Made by a program: the position numbers and the translations under genes
The notes under the pieces: model-generated
The model's input: only the letters and a program-made list of their open reading frames with translations
Told to the model about the DNA's origin: nothing
Database searches by the model: none
Shown: piece after piece, positions 1 through 7,109 of the stretch
Layout of the letters: each line of letters opens with the position of its first letter
Numbering within the stretch: the first letter of the stretch is position 1
Assembly: GCA_012513545.1 (NCBI GenBank)
Contig: JAAZCB010000425.1
Coordinates: forward strand, 1 to 11,857
DNA from: Clostridiaceae bacterium
Lineage (GTDB): Bacteria > Bacillota_A > Clostridia > Acetivibrionales > Acetivibrionaceae
Length of the DNA: 11,857 nt
Reading direction: 5' to 3'

Positions 1-61
1 GTACAAAATGTTGTATATTCGGAATGAATTCAACTTTTCTCCATTTTGGTGGTCTTGGCAA
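1..61 (-). CDS. DUF134/UPF0251 family predicted DNA-binding protein (5' end only)
   Basis: Only the first 20 codons lie in the window; the gene continues past the left edge. Reading leftwards from a TTG start at 61, the protein begins MPRPPKWRKVEFIP, which matches the characteristic opening of the DUF134/UPF0251 family (M-x-R-P-x-K-x-R-x-V-x-x-x-P). Proteins of this family are predicted helix-turn-helix DNA binders and often sit beside NifX-like, MinD-like and DUF5320 genes in anaerobes. An AAAGGGG ribosome binding site ends 9 bases before the TTG, which supports this unusual start. The gene lies downstream of the DUF5320 gene and behind a hairpin, so it may be expressed by read-through or from its own weak promoter (a TATAAT on the minus strand at 132-127 without a good -35 box). 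It is the best local candidate for the regulator of the palindromic operators in this window, which is inference. The identification rests on a short stretch of sequence. Confidence 0.8.
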   Translation of the reverse strand, partial: MPRPPKWRKVEFIPNIQHFV

Positions 62-172
62 TTTGGTATTCCCCTTTCAAATAAATTGCTGCATTTGTAA
101 TTCTTATCTATATTGTATCACTAATCATTATACTATTAAAGGGTTGCAGTTAAAAGTGCATAAGAAGCGGAA

Positions 173-201
173 GGCAGGCTTTTGAGAATCAAAAACCTGC
201 C
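173..201 (-). terminator. Hairpin after the DUF5320 gene, probable terminator
   Basis: Read on the minus strand, GGCAGG pairs with CCTGCC, followed by a U-G wobble and a further 6 bp, giving a 13-bp stem with a 3-base loop. On the plus strand the wobble becomes a C-A mismatch, so the minus-strand RNA is the intended one. The tail is only moderately T-rich (TTCCGCTTCTT), so termination may be partial, with some read-through into the DUF134 gene. Confidence 0.65.
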
Positions 202-218
202 CTTTAAAAGATGGTTAA

Positions 219-539
219 TTACTTTTGCTCATCATATTGCTTTAATCGGTCCTTTACCTGCTGGAGCTGCTTTTCAAGAAAATCCTCCTGATTTTTTAGT
301 ACAACTTTCTCTTCTATCGCTTGTCCTCCAGACATTGCTTGGTTATAGCCGTTTCTTGCCCATCCTGGCAATCCCGTAAGACAGAACATTCTTCTAAATC
401 CTCTGCCTCCACCCATCCCTCCGCCAAAGCCAATTCCTCTATTGGCAAATTCGTTGGATGCATAACCTACACAATAACCTGCTCCTCTTCCTGTCATAGG
501 CCCCATTCCCATTGGACCTGTACCATCTCTTCTTGGCAT
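219..539 (-). CDS. DUF5320 domain-containing small protein
   Basis: This 106-residue protein opens with MPRRDGTGPMGMGPMTGRG, the signature of the DUF5320 family. The biochemical function of that family is not known. Residues 1-25 form the conserved head ending in GYC (Cys23). A Gly- and Arg-rich linker follows at about 35-50, then a second cysteine in MFCL (Cys53). The last 25-30 residues are charged and likely helical or coiled-coil (EDFLEKQLQQVKDRLKQ). There is no signal peptide or membrane segment. The start is well supported by AAGGAG about 10 bases upstream. The gene is transcribed alone from a near-perfect sigma-A promoter whose start region carries a TGGGCATATGCCCA palindrome, also found before the NifX/MinD operon and the MBL-maturase operon. 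DUF5320 genes commonly accompany NifX/MinD/Mrp genes in anaerobes, so a role with those proteins is likely, though not shown here. Confidence 0.88.
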   Translation of the reverse strand: MPRRDGTGPMGMGPMTGRGAGYCVGYASNEFANRGIGFGGGMGGGRGFRRMFCLTGLPGWARNGYNQAMSGGQAIEEKVVLKNQEDFLEKQLQQVKDRLKQYDEQK

Positions 540-563
540 AATAAATCACTCCTTATATTATTT

Positions 564-577
564 TGGGCATATGCCCA
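564..577. promoter_or_regulatory. Palindromic operator TGGGCATATGCCCA at the DUF5320 promoter
   Basis: This is a perfect 14-bp inverted repeat lying 6 bases downstream of the -10 box, so it covers the predicted transcription start. A second, partial copy (TGGGCATATGTCAA on the plus strand, 598-611) overlaps the -35 box and the start of the spacer, 34 bp away centre to centre. A bound dimer here would block RNA polymerase, so repression is the simplest reading. That is inferred from position only. Confidence 0.75.
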
Positions 578-582
578 TTATC

Positions 583-611
583 ATTATATGATTATTTTGG
601 GCATATGTCAA
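583..611 (-). promoter_or_regulatory. Sigma-A promoter of the DUF5320 gene
   Basis: On the minus strand TTGACA (611-606) and TATAAT (588-583) are separated by exactly 17 bases: both boxes and the spacing are consensus. The predicted start of transcription is near 576, giving a leader of about 37 bases. The spacer contains the half-site TATGCCCA directly after the -35 box. The promoter lies just downstream of the mrp operon terminator, so the DUF5320 gene is an independent unit. Confidence 0.85.
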
Positions 612-625
612 TAATTAATTCATGC

Positions 626-668
626 AAAAAAATGCACAATATGAAAATTCTTCATAACTTGTGCATTT
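626..668 (-). terminator. Rho-independent terminator of the def-nrd-mrp unit
   Basis: On the minus strand AAATGCACAA pairs with TTGTGCATTT over 10 bp. Above it a second short stem (ATGAA/TTCAT) closes a small loop, and an unbroken run of T follows the main stem. It lies 24 bases after the stop codon of the Mrp-type ATPase gene and clearly separates that unit from the DUF5320 promoter. Confidence 0.9.
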
Positions 669-692
669 AACAATAAACTTAATTTATACCAT

Positions 693-1526
693 TTATTTAT
701 CCAAAGCTTTTTCCAGCTCACTTATACAATTATCCAGGTAATCCCTATCAAGCTTTTCAATTTCCCCTTTATCACAAAGAGCAGCGATATCAGCATCTAT
801 CGGCAGTCTGCCAAGGAACTTCACCCCCAACTCATCTGCAACCTTCTCTGCTTTGCTTTCTCCAAACATATTAATCTGCTTTCCACAGTCAGGACAAACA
901 ATATAGCTCATATTCTCAACGATACCCAGTATAGGAATATTCATGCTTTTCGCCATGTTATAAGCTTTTTTTACTATGAGTGATACAAGATCCTGCGGAG
1001 AAGTCACAATAACAATGCCATCCAAAGGAACCGACTGGAATACCGTTAGCGGTACATCACCTGTTCCAGGCGGCATATCAAAAAACAAATAGTCGACATC
1101 ACCCCAAATAACATCAGTCCAGAATTGTTTAACTGCACCAGCTATTAATGGCCCTCTCCAGATTACCGGAGCATCTCTTTTTTCCAGCAGCAGGTTAATA
1201 GACATAATTTTAATACCATTATGTGATTTTGGCGGATACATTCCAAATTCACTTGCATCGATTTTATAATCATCTGCGCCAAACATTTTAGGTATTGACG
1301 GACCAGTAATATCTGCATCAAGTATTCCTACATTATACCCTTTCCGTCTCATCATCACTGATAAAAGTCCGGTAACCAGCGACTTGCCAACTCCACCTTT
1401 ACCACTTATTACTGCTATCTTCCTTTTAATTCTATTCAATTCATGTGTATCGCATCTGAAATCTTCCTTACTGCAATTCGCATCGCTGCAGCTTTGATTT
1501 GCTTTCTTTTCTGAACTATTATTCAT
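693..1526 (-). CDS. Mrp/NBP35-family Fe-S cluster carrier ATPase
   Basis: This is a cytosolic P-loop ATPase of 277 residues in the Mrp/NBP35 (ApbC) family, whose members bind a [4Fe-4S] cluster at a dimer interface and pass it to target proteins. The deviant Walker A motif GKGGVGKS is at residues 42-49, a Walker B/switch stretch LFFDMPPGTGD at 147-157, and the cluster-binding CPDC at 211-214. The N-terminal tail has three more cysteines (13, 18, 25), as in the NBP35-type proteins of many clostridia. The start has GGAGG 10 bases upstream. It is the last gene of the def-nrdDG-oxidoreductase-scaffold unit, 42 bases after the IscU-type scaffold gene, so scaffold and carrier are probably made together. 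Likely clients include NrdG, encoded in the same unit, and perhaps the MinD-ferredoxin and radical SAM proteins nearby; that is inference. Which client it serves cannot be read from sequence. Confidence 0.92.
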   Translation of the reverse strand: MNNSSEKKANQSCSDANCSKEDFRCDTHELNRIKRKIAVISGKGGVGKSLVTGLLSVMMRRKGYNVGILDADITGPSIPKMFGADDYKIDASEFGMYPPKSHNGIKIMSINLLLEKRDAPVIWRGPLIAGAVKQFWTDVIWGDVDYLFFDMPPGTGDVPLTVFQSVPLDGIVIVTSPQDLVSLIVKKAYNMAKSMNIPILGIVENMSYIVCPDCGKQINMFGESKAEKVADELGVKFLGRLPIDADIAALCDKGEIEKLDRDYLDNCISELEKALDK

Positions 1527-1568
1527 TGCACCAATTCCTCCATCAAGTTTTTTATAATTTTATTACCT

Positions 1569-1949
1569 TTAATTTTTTTTACTAATGTAGTCTTCAATAG
1601 CATTCCTCAATGTTTGAATACCAAGGTTTGAGCAGTGCTTCTTATTCTCAGGAAGTCCTCCCAATGCTTCGATCACATCGTCATCCGTAAGCTTTAAGGC
1701 CTCCTCAATTATTTTGCCCTTTGCAAGCTCCGTTGTCATACTGCTTGTTGCAATTGCAGCTGCACAACCAAAAACAAGAAAACTGATATCCTCTATAACA
1801 TCATTCTTTACTTTTATGTATATTGTTAAAGAATCTCCACAGCCAGGGTCCCCACAACTGCCTTCTCCGTCAGCATCTTTCATGCTGCCAACATTCCTAG
1901 GACACATGAAATGTTCTATAACAAGATCAGTATAATCCTCTCTGTACAT
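1569..1949 (-). CDS. IscU/NifU-type Fe-S cluster assembly scaffold
   Basis: This 126-residue protein is of the IscU/NifU N-terminal type, on which Fe-S clusters are built before transfer. The expected ligands are present: Cys37 and Asp39 in GCGD, Cys62 in FGCAAAIA and Cys106 in KHCSNLG. Residues 31-39 hold an additional CGD (SCGDPGCGD). It has only the scaffold domain, with no ferredoxin or C-terminal Nfu domain. I place the start at the ATG at 1949, giving MYREDYTDLV as in relatives. A GTG three codons further upstream overlaps the likely ribosome binding site (AGGAAGTGGG) and is less likely. It lies between the FAD oxidoreductase (20 bases upstream) and the Mrp-type carrier. No cysteine desulfurase (IscS/NifS) is in the window, so sulfur must come from an enzyme encoded elsewhere or from another source. 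Confidence 0.92.
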   Translation of the reverse strand: MYREDYTDLVIEHFMCPRNVGSMKDADGEGSCGDPGCGDSLTIYIKVKNDVIEDISFLVFGCAAAIATSSMTTELAKGKIIEEALKLTDDDVIEALGGLPENKKHCSNLGIQTLRNAIEDYISKKN

Positions 1950-1969
1950 CAAACCCACTTCCTATCTTA

Positions 1970-3316
1970 TTAAATCATCTTAACAATTGCATTTTCAGCT
2001 GCATTTACAAGTTGATAGGCTATAGGTGAGGCAGTAAGGGCAGGATGAGTACCTGTTTGGAATGTAGCTATATCGTCTGCCGTCATTTTCTGATGGATAC
2101 ATGCACTTATTGTATTTATTAGTTCTCCACCACTAAGCGCCCCTGAAACCTGTCCTCCCAGAATAACCCTGCTGCCTGCCTCAAATACAAGCTTGACTTT
2201 TAGGTTAGCCCCTCCGGGCATGCATCCGGGATGACGGTTGACAGCTTCTGCTGTTCCTGTAGCGGTATGATACCCTTTCTCATTAGCCTGTGATTCGGTA
2301 AGACCCGCTGAAGCAAATGCATTGCTGCCTAAAGCGGTAGAATATACACCTATAACCCCCATATTTGATCGTCTGATTGAAAATAGGTTTGCACCAGCAA
2401 TTCTAGCTTCCATTGTAGCTATAGAAGCAAGCTTCAACCCGGATGGCTTTCCGTCAAAAAATGATACTTTTTCAGCACAATCACCACACGCAAATATGTT
2501 ATTATCGCTTGTTTGCATATGACGATTTACCTGAATTCCTTTTGTAGGACCGATTTCAAGACCGATTTTTTCAGCAAGCTTTATGTTTGCATAAGAACCT
2601 ATACCCATAACAACCATATCCGCCGTTACTTCTTTTCCGCTTTTAAGCTTTATCTTCTCAACCTTCTCTTTTCCTTCCAGTGAATCCACCTTTTCGTCCA
2701 GTAAAAGATTTATATTCTGCTCTTTTAAAACCTTTTCTGCCGTCACACAAAACTCTTCATCGTATACAAGCTGGAGACAGTGTCTTTGCATTTCCACAAT
2801 ACTGATATTTATGTCAGGACGTTTTCTTCTGCATTCCTCAGCAATTTCAACACCGATAAAACCACATCCGATAATACATAAATCCTTAGACTCTTCAAGC
2901 CTTTCCAATATGCTTTGCAAATAAGGAACATCCTTCTTAATTGCAAAAATATTTTCCTTGTCTGCTCCCGGTATAGGAGGTATCAAAGGAACAGACCCGG
3001 TTGCAATAATCAATTTATCATACTCAATCTTCTCATCATCCGCAGTAGTTATGATTCTCTCTTCTCGTTGTATGTCAATTACCTCACTAACCATACAATC
3101 TACCTTGCTGCCTTGAAGCATGTTATCAACCGGAATAAGGTTCTTTTGAGGATCACCTACTGTTCCAAATACATATGGTATCCCGCAAGGTATAGAGACA
3201 AGTTTTTCTTTTCGGATTAAAGCAATACTCTTTTCCGGGTAATGCCTCCGAGCTGTAACCGCAGCAGTAACACCTGCTGCACTTCCACCAATTACAACAA
3301 CATCGTATTTTTTCAT
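1970..3316 (-). CDS. FAD/NAD(P)-dependent disulfide oxidoreductase, CoA-disulfide reductase/NADH oxidase type
   Basis: This is a 448-residue cytosolic flavoenzyme. The N-terminal FAD-binding motif VVVIGGSAAG is at residues 6-15, the ATG loop (IIATGSVP) at 103-110, the NAD(P)-binding motif IIGCGFIGVEIAEE at 148-161, and the second FAD motif (IFACGDCA) at 274-281. The remaining ~150 residues form the pyridine nucleotide-disulfide dimerisation domain. Cys44 in SIPCGIPY occupies the place of the single redox-active cysteine of CoA-disulfide reductases and NADH oxidases. There is no rhodanese domain at the C terminus, unlike the CoADR-rhodanese fusions. The substrate (CoA disulfide, polysulfide/persulfide or oxygen) cannot be decided from sequence. 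I use the ATG at 3316, which has GAAAGGTG 6 bases before it; the upstream GTG at 3325 is part of that site. Lying between nrdG and the Fe-S scaffold gene, it could handle redox or sulfur chemistry for cluster assembly, which is a guess. Confidence 0.88.
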   Translation of the reverse strand: MKKYDVVVIGGSAAGVTAAVTARRHYPEKSIALIRKEKLVSIPCGIPYVFGTVGDPQKNLIPVDNMLQGSKVDCMVSEVIDIQREERIITTADDEKIEYDKLIIATGSVPLIPPIPGADKENIFAIKKDVPYLQSILERLEESKDLCIIGCGFIGVEIAEECRRKRPDINISIVEMQRHCLQLVYDEEFCVTAEKVLKEQNINLLLDEKVDSLEGKEKVEKIKLKSGKEVTADMVVMGIGSYANIKLAEKIGLEIGPTKGIQVNRHMQTSDNNIFACGDCAEKVSFFDGKPSGLKLASIATMEARIAGANLFSIRRSNMGVIGVYSTALGSNAFASAGLTESQANEKGYHTATGTAEAVNRHPGCMPGGANLKVKLVFEAGSRVILGGQVSGALSGGELINTISACIHQKMTADDIATFQTGTHPALTASPIAYQLVNAAENAIVKMI

Positions 3317-3344
3317 ACTGGTCACCTTTCCTCTCTTTTTTTAT

Positions 3345-4046
3345 TTACAATCCTCTTACATAGCACAACTGAGTCAATCCTTTTATTCCATGTACAACCT
3401 TTTTTATATATTCAGGACTATATGGCTTATCTATTTGAGACTCAAAACATCTTTCACCATTTTCATCTACAGGTCTGAATTGCTGCAAAGCATATGCTCT
3501 TGCACCTTTTATTCTTCCAGCAATTCTAAAGATATCTTCCTCTTTAAGTCGCGGCGTAAAGGTTGTTCGAAATTCATAGTCAATTCCACCCTGCATCAGC
3601 AGATCAATGCTTTGGTCTATTCTATCCAAGTATCCGCTGCCGCCGCATATGTCCTTATATTTATCAAATGGAGCCTTTATATCCATTGCTATGTAGTCTA
3701 TAAGATTTCTATCAACAAGCCTTTTGACTATATCCGGATTAGTTCCATTAGTATCAAGCTTGGTATTGAATCCAAGATTTTTAACACATGACAGAAATCC
3801 CTCAAGACCGGGCTGTAGTGTGGGTTCTCCTCCGGATACCACTACCGCATCCAGAAATCCTTGTCTTTCTTTCAGGAATGCAAATATATCCTCCGGAGAA
3901 ATTTTGTCTGTCACTGTTTCATCTGACAATAGTTTTCGATTGTGGCAGTAATGACAATCCAAATTACAGCCTGGTGTAAAAACTACCGCAGCAATTTTTC
4001 CCGGATAGTCAACAAATGAGGTCCTTTGTAATCCAGCAATTTTCAT
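3345..4046 (-). CDS. nrdG: Anaerobic ribonucleotide reductase activating protein (radical SAM)
   Basis: NrdG uses a [4Fe-4S] cluster and S-adenosylmethionine to place the glycyl radical on NrdD. The protein is 233 residues, the longer type common in clostridia and archaea. The radical SAM cluster motif CNLDCHYC has Cys27, Cys31 and Cys34, and the SAM-binding GGE is in VSGGEPTLQ at about 70-78. The opening (GLQRTSFVDYPGKIAAVVFTPGC) is typical of this subfamily. Its ATG shares four bases with the nrdD stop codon (ATGA), and a GGAG lies within the end of nrdD, so the two are translationally coupled as expected for enzyme and activase. It is followed by the FAD oxidoreductase with no terminator between. 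Related glycyl-radical activases have a similar core, but the overlap with nrdD settles the assignment. Confidence 0.95.
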   Translation of the reverse strand: MKIAGLQRTSFVDYPGKIAAVVFTPGCNLDCHYCHNRKLLSDETVTDKISPEDIFAFLKERQGFLDAVVVSGGEPTLQPGLEGFLSCVKNLGFNTKLDTNGTNPDIVKRLVDRNLIDYIAMDIKAPFDKYKDICGGSGYLDRIDQSIDLLMQGGIDYEFRTTFTPRLKEEDIFRIAGRIKGARAYALQQFRPVDENGERCFESQIDKPYSPEYIKKVVHGIKGLTQLCYVRGL

Positions 4047-6130
4047 ACCGCATTCTCCAAAACAAATTTCTTGCGTTCAAAATACTCTTCTTTCTTTCCT
4101 TTGTTATAATTTTGCACCGGTCTCAAATATCCGGTCACTCTTGACCATACTTCAGTTTCAGAACCGCATTCCGGACACTTGAATTTCTCGCCCTTTATAT
4201 ATCCATGAGCCTTACATATGCTGAAAGTAGGAGTTATTGATATATACGGCATCTTGTACCTGCTGAAAATTTTCTGAATCAACCGTTTGCATACCTCCGT
4301 ATCATCAATGCTTTCTCCCAAATAAAGATGCTGCACTGTTCCACCAGTATAAAGAGATTGAAGCTCATCCTGCATTTCAAGCACCTGATATATATCATCT
4401 GTATATCCTACGGGAACCTGTGTTGAATTTGTATAGTAAGGAGCTTCCTTTCCAGAAGTTATAATATCTCGGAACTTGGCTTTATCGGCTTGTGCAAGCC
4501 TGTATGACGTTGCTTCGGCAGGAGTTGCTTCAAGATTGTAAACATGTCCCGTCTCATCCTGGAATTCCATCAATATATCTCTTAGATATTCCATGATTCT
4601 GAGTGAAAAGCTTTGACCTTCAACTGTTGCAATATCTTTCCCCATAAAATTGAGCAAGGCTTCATTCATGCCTACAATTCCTATTGTGCTGAAATGGTTG
4701 AACCAGTACTGTCCCGTCCTTAGCTTTACATCTCTGAGAAAGTATGTTGAAAATGGATATAGCCCTGCTTCTGATTGCTGTTCGAGAATCTTTCTCTTTA
4801 TCTCCAAAGAGGTTTTTCCTATGCAGGCCATTCTCCACAACCGAGCCTTAAATTCACTTTCCGTTGAAGAAAGATATCCAATTCTCGGCAAGTTTATCGT
4901 AAATACCCCTATTGACCCGGTTAGCGGATTGCTTCCGAACAAACCTCCACCCCTCTTCCTGAGTTCCTTTGTATTTAGTCTTAACCGGCAGCACATGGAT
5001 ACTGCATCTTCCGGAGATAAATCAGAGTTTACGTAGTTTGCAAAATAAGGAATTCCATATTTACAGGTAACCTTCATAAATGCGTCAACAACAGGACTAT
5101 TCCAATCAAAATTTTTCGTAATATTGATAGTTGGAATGGGAAATGTGAAAACCCTGCCTTTTGCATCACCTTCGAGCATTACATCACAAAATGCTTTATT
5201 AAAAAGATCCATTTCATCTTGAAATTGTCCATATGTTTCATTTAGCATCTGTCCGCCAATAATAACCGGATGATCTTTAAGCGTGGATGGTACTTTAATA
5301 TCAAATGTCAGATTTGAAAAGGGACACTGAAATCCAACACGGGTTGGAACATTTATATTGAAGATAAACTCCTGAAGGCATTGTTTAATCTGGTTGTATG
5401 TAAGGTTATCATAGCGAATGAAAGGAGCACAATATGTATCAAAGCTTGACCAAGCCTGAGCTCCGGCCGTTTCCCCTTGAGTAGTAAATGTGGAATTCAC
5501 TATTTGCCCCAAAAATGATCGAAGATGCTTTGCCGGACGGCTTTCCACCTTTCCGTCAACTCCTCCGAAGCCATCTGTAAGGAGCTGCCGCAAGTCCCAC
5601 CCTGCACAGTATGGCCCAAAAAATCCAAGATCATGAATATGGCAGTCTCCGTTTTCATGAGCCTCTCTAACCTCTGTTGGGTACACCTCGTAAAGCCAAT
5701 ACTTTTTTGTAAAGGTCTCTCTGACATAATTGTTCAGACCATTAATGCTTTTTTGTGTGTTCGCATTCTCCTGTACCTGCCAGTCTTTTCCCCCAAGATA
5801 GTTTGAAAACATTTCTATTGTTGCCCCTATAAGAGCATTCATTTCTCTGGCACTTTTCCGTTTTTCCCTGTACAATATAAACGCTTTGGCAGTACGTGCA
5901 TGACCGTTTTCAATCAATACTTTTTCAACAATGTCCTGTATTGTTTCAACATCTGGTGTTTTCTCTCCAAAAGCCTTGCCTGAAATCGCAACAACCTGTT
6001 TGCATAGGTTTTCTGCACGCTCAAAATCATTGCCTCCACATGCGGTTGCTGCTTTGAAAATTGCCCATGTTATTTTTTCAGACTTAAAACGTTCTATTCT
6101 GCCATCTCTTTTGATTATTTTATCAAACAT
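4043..6130 (-). CDS. nrdD: Anaerobic (class III) ribonucleoside-triphosphate reductase
   Basis: NrdD reduces ribonucleotides to deoxyribonucleotides for DNA synthesis without oxygen, using an oxygen-sensitive glycyl radical. The protein is 695 residues, the usual length. An ATP-cone regulatory domain covers about residues 1-95 (FDKIIKRDGRIERF). The catalytic barrel follows and includes SMCCRLRL at 378-385, which holds the Cys that becomes the thiyl radical. The C-terminal metal site is built from Cys639 (CKAH, with His642 nearby), Cys652 and Cys655 (CPEC). The radical loop RVTGYL places the radical on Gly667. A strong AAGGAGG precedes the start by 7 bases. The gene follows def by 15 bases and overlaps nrdG. 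It appears intact, with every key residue I checked present. Confidence 0.97.
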   Translation of the reverse strand: MFDKIIKRDGRIERFKSEKITWAIFKAATACGGNDFERAENLCKQVVAISGKAFGEKTPDVETIQDIVEKVLIENGHARTAKAFILYREKRKSAREMNALIGATIEMFSNYLGGKDWQVQENANTQKSINGLNNYVRETFTKKYWLYEVYPTEVREAHENGDCHIHDLGFFGPYCAGWDLRQLLTDGFGGVDGKVESRPAKHLRSFLGQIVNSTFTTQGETAGAQAWSSFDTYCAPFIRYDNLTYNQIKQCLQEFIFNINVPTRVGFQCPFSNLTFDIKVPSTLKDHPVIIGGQMLNETYGQFQDEMDLFNKAFCDVMLEGDAKGRVFTFPIPTINITKNFDWNSPVVDAFMKVTCKYGIPYFANYVNSDLSPEDAVSMCCRLRLNTKELRKRGGGLFGSNPLTGSIGVFTINLPRIGYLSSTESEFKARLWRMACIGKTSLEIKRKILEQQSEAGLYPFSTYFLRDVKLRTGQYWFNHFSTIGIVGMNEALLNFMGKDIATVEGQSFSLRIMEYLRDILMEFQDETGHVYNLEATPAEATSYRLAQADKAKFRDIITSGKEAPYYTNSTQVPVGYTDDIYQVLEMQDELQSLYTGGTVQHLYLGESIDDTEVCKRLIQKIFSRYKMPYISITPTFSICKAHGYIKGEKFKCPECGSETEVWSRVTGYLRPVQNYNKGKKEEYFERKKFVLENAV

Positions 6131-6145
6131 AAATTTTCCTCCTTG

Positions 6146-6607
6146 CTATACGTTCTTTTTTGTTCCAGGAACAATTTTATCGATAAAGAGTATTCCGTCC
6201 AAGTGATCAATTTCATGACAAAAGGCACGAGCTAAAAGCCCCTCACCCTCAAGCACAATATTATTACCGGTTTCATCGAGCGCCTTAACCCTGACTTTTT
6301 CAGGACGTTTTACTTCTCCTGCAATTCCCGGGATACTAAGGCATCCTTCAGAATCTAATTGTTCTCCTTCCAATGCAACAATTTCAGGATTTATCAGCTT
6401 TATAATACCTTCACCCACATCAACAACTATAACCCTCTTTAAAATTCCAACCTGTGGAGCTGCCAAACCTACACCATTGGAGGAATGCATTGTTTCAACC
6501 ATATCATCAAGCAGTGTTAATAGCTTGTCATCAACCTTTTCTACAAGTTTGGACTTTTTTCTCAGGATCTCGTCATCTATATAGTTCATAACTTTTCTCA
6601 AAGCCAT
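6146..6607 (-). CDS. def: Peptide deformylase
   Basis: Peptide deformylase removes the formyl group from the N-terminal methionine of new proteins, using a bound Fe2+ (or other divalent metal). The protein is 153 residues with all three motifs: GVGLAAPQ at 45-52, EGCLS at 87-91 (metal ligand Cys89) and HEIDH at 131-135 (ligands His131 and His135, catalytic Glu132). I place the start at the ATG at 6607, with AAAGGAG 6 bases upstream; a longer reading from a TTG at 6628 would run through the ribosome binding site and the hairpin stem and is unlikely. The gene leads the unit that continues with nrdD, nrdG and the Fe-S genes. It is not next to fmt or priA, its more usual partners, so it may be a second copy in the genome. 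A hairpin lies directly before its ribosome binding site. Confidence 0.95.
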   Translation of the reverse strand: MALRKVMNYIDDEILRKKSKLVEKVDDKLLTLLDDMVETMHSSNGVGLAAPQVGILKRVIVVDVGEGIIKLINPEIVALEGEQLDSEGCLSIPGIAGEVKRPEKVRVKALDETGNNIVLEGEGLLARAFCHEIDHLDGILFIDKIVPGTKKNV

Positions 6608-6623
6608 GCTTATCTCCTTTAAA

Positions 6624-6658
6624 GCCAAAAAGGCAGGTCTTTCAACCTGCTTTTTGGC
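6624..6658 (-). terminator. Hairpin between the NifX/MinD unit and def (terminator or attenuator)
   Basis: On the minus strand GCCAAAAA and GCAGGT pair with ACCTGC and TTTTTGGC around a 6-base loop, with one bulged base: 14 bp in all. Read as a terminator, the GC-rich inner stem is followed by a T run (CTTTTTGGCTTT). Only three bases separate the stem from the AAAGGAG ribosome binding site of def. I find no convincing promoter in the ~50 bases before it, so def is either expressed by read-through from the NifX/MinD unit or has a leader that contains this hairpin. Confidence 0.7.
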
Positions 6659-6710
6659 AGAATCCTACTAATTTTGTTAAAGTAAAAAATAAACTTATTC
6701 TTTCTACGAA

Positions 6711-7097
6711 TTATTCTTCATGCGGATGGTCGCATACTGTTTTTTCAACTCCATATCCTCTTCCCGCTCCCGGTTTACATAGGCTTTCTCCACCTTCAAG
6801 AGCACCTTTTTCCAGTTTGTATATGACATCATCAATTTTTCCGTTCACTCCTACTATGGCTTCCATTCCTAATTCTTCAAAGAAGCCTGATGCCCTTGCT
6901 CCCATTCCTCCGCAGACAATAAGTTTTACACCTTTTTCATTTAAAAATTGAGGTATAACTCCGGGAGAATGCCCAGGATTGTCTATTGTATTTCTATTAA
7001 CAGCTTTTCCAGCTTCGATATCTACAACCGTAAAAACAGGGCATCTGCCAAAGTGTTCAGATACATAGTCTCCATCCGTTGAAATTGCTACTCTCAT
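6711..7097 (-). CDS. NifX/NifB C-terminal-like (dinitrogenase Fe-Mo cofactor family) protein, ORP-like
   Basis: This is a small 128-residue protein of the dinitrogenase iron-molybdenum cofactor family (NifX, NifY, the NifB C-terminal domain and the orange protein ORP). Known members bind metal-sulfur clusters; ORP of Desulfovibrio carries a Mo-Cu-S cluster. The conserved opening MRVAISTDGDYVSEHFGRCPVF (residues 1-22) includes His15 in EHFGRC and Cys19, and the second signature IVCGGMGARA lies at about 61-70. The C-terminal tail is longer than the core fold and adds Cys107 and Cys122 and the metal-ligand-like ending HPHEE. A strong AAGGAGG precedes the start by 7 bases. The gene lies 12 bases after the second MinD-type ATPase gene and ends the module. 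No nifHDK genes are in the window, so a role in nitrogen fixation is not indicated. The bound metal is unknown. Confidence 0.9.
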   Translation of the reverse strand: MRVAISTDGDYVSEHFGRCPVFTVVDIEAGKAVNRNTIDNPGHSPGVIPQFLNEKGVKLIVCGGMGARASGFFEELGMEAIVGVNGKIDDVIYKLEKGALEGGESLCKPGAGRGYGVEKTVCDHPHEE

Positions 7098-7109
7098 TAT
7101 AAAACCTCC

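Noticed and set aside
127..132. A TATAAT on the minus strand as a promoter for the DUF134 gene.
   Set aside because: No acceptable -35 box lies 16-18 bases upstream, so it is mentioned only as a weak possibility.
4650..5036. A 128-codon plus-strand open frame inside nrdD.
   Set aside because: It lies entirely antisense to a clearly intact nrdD and has no recognisable domain.
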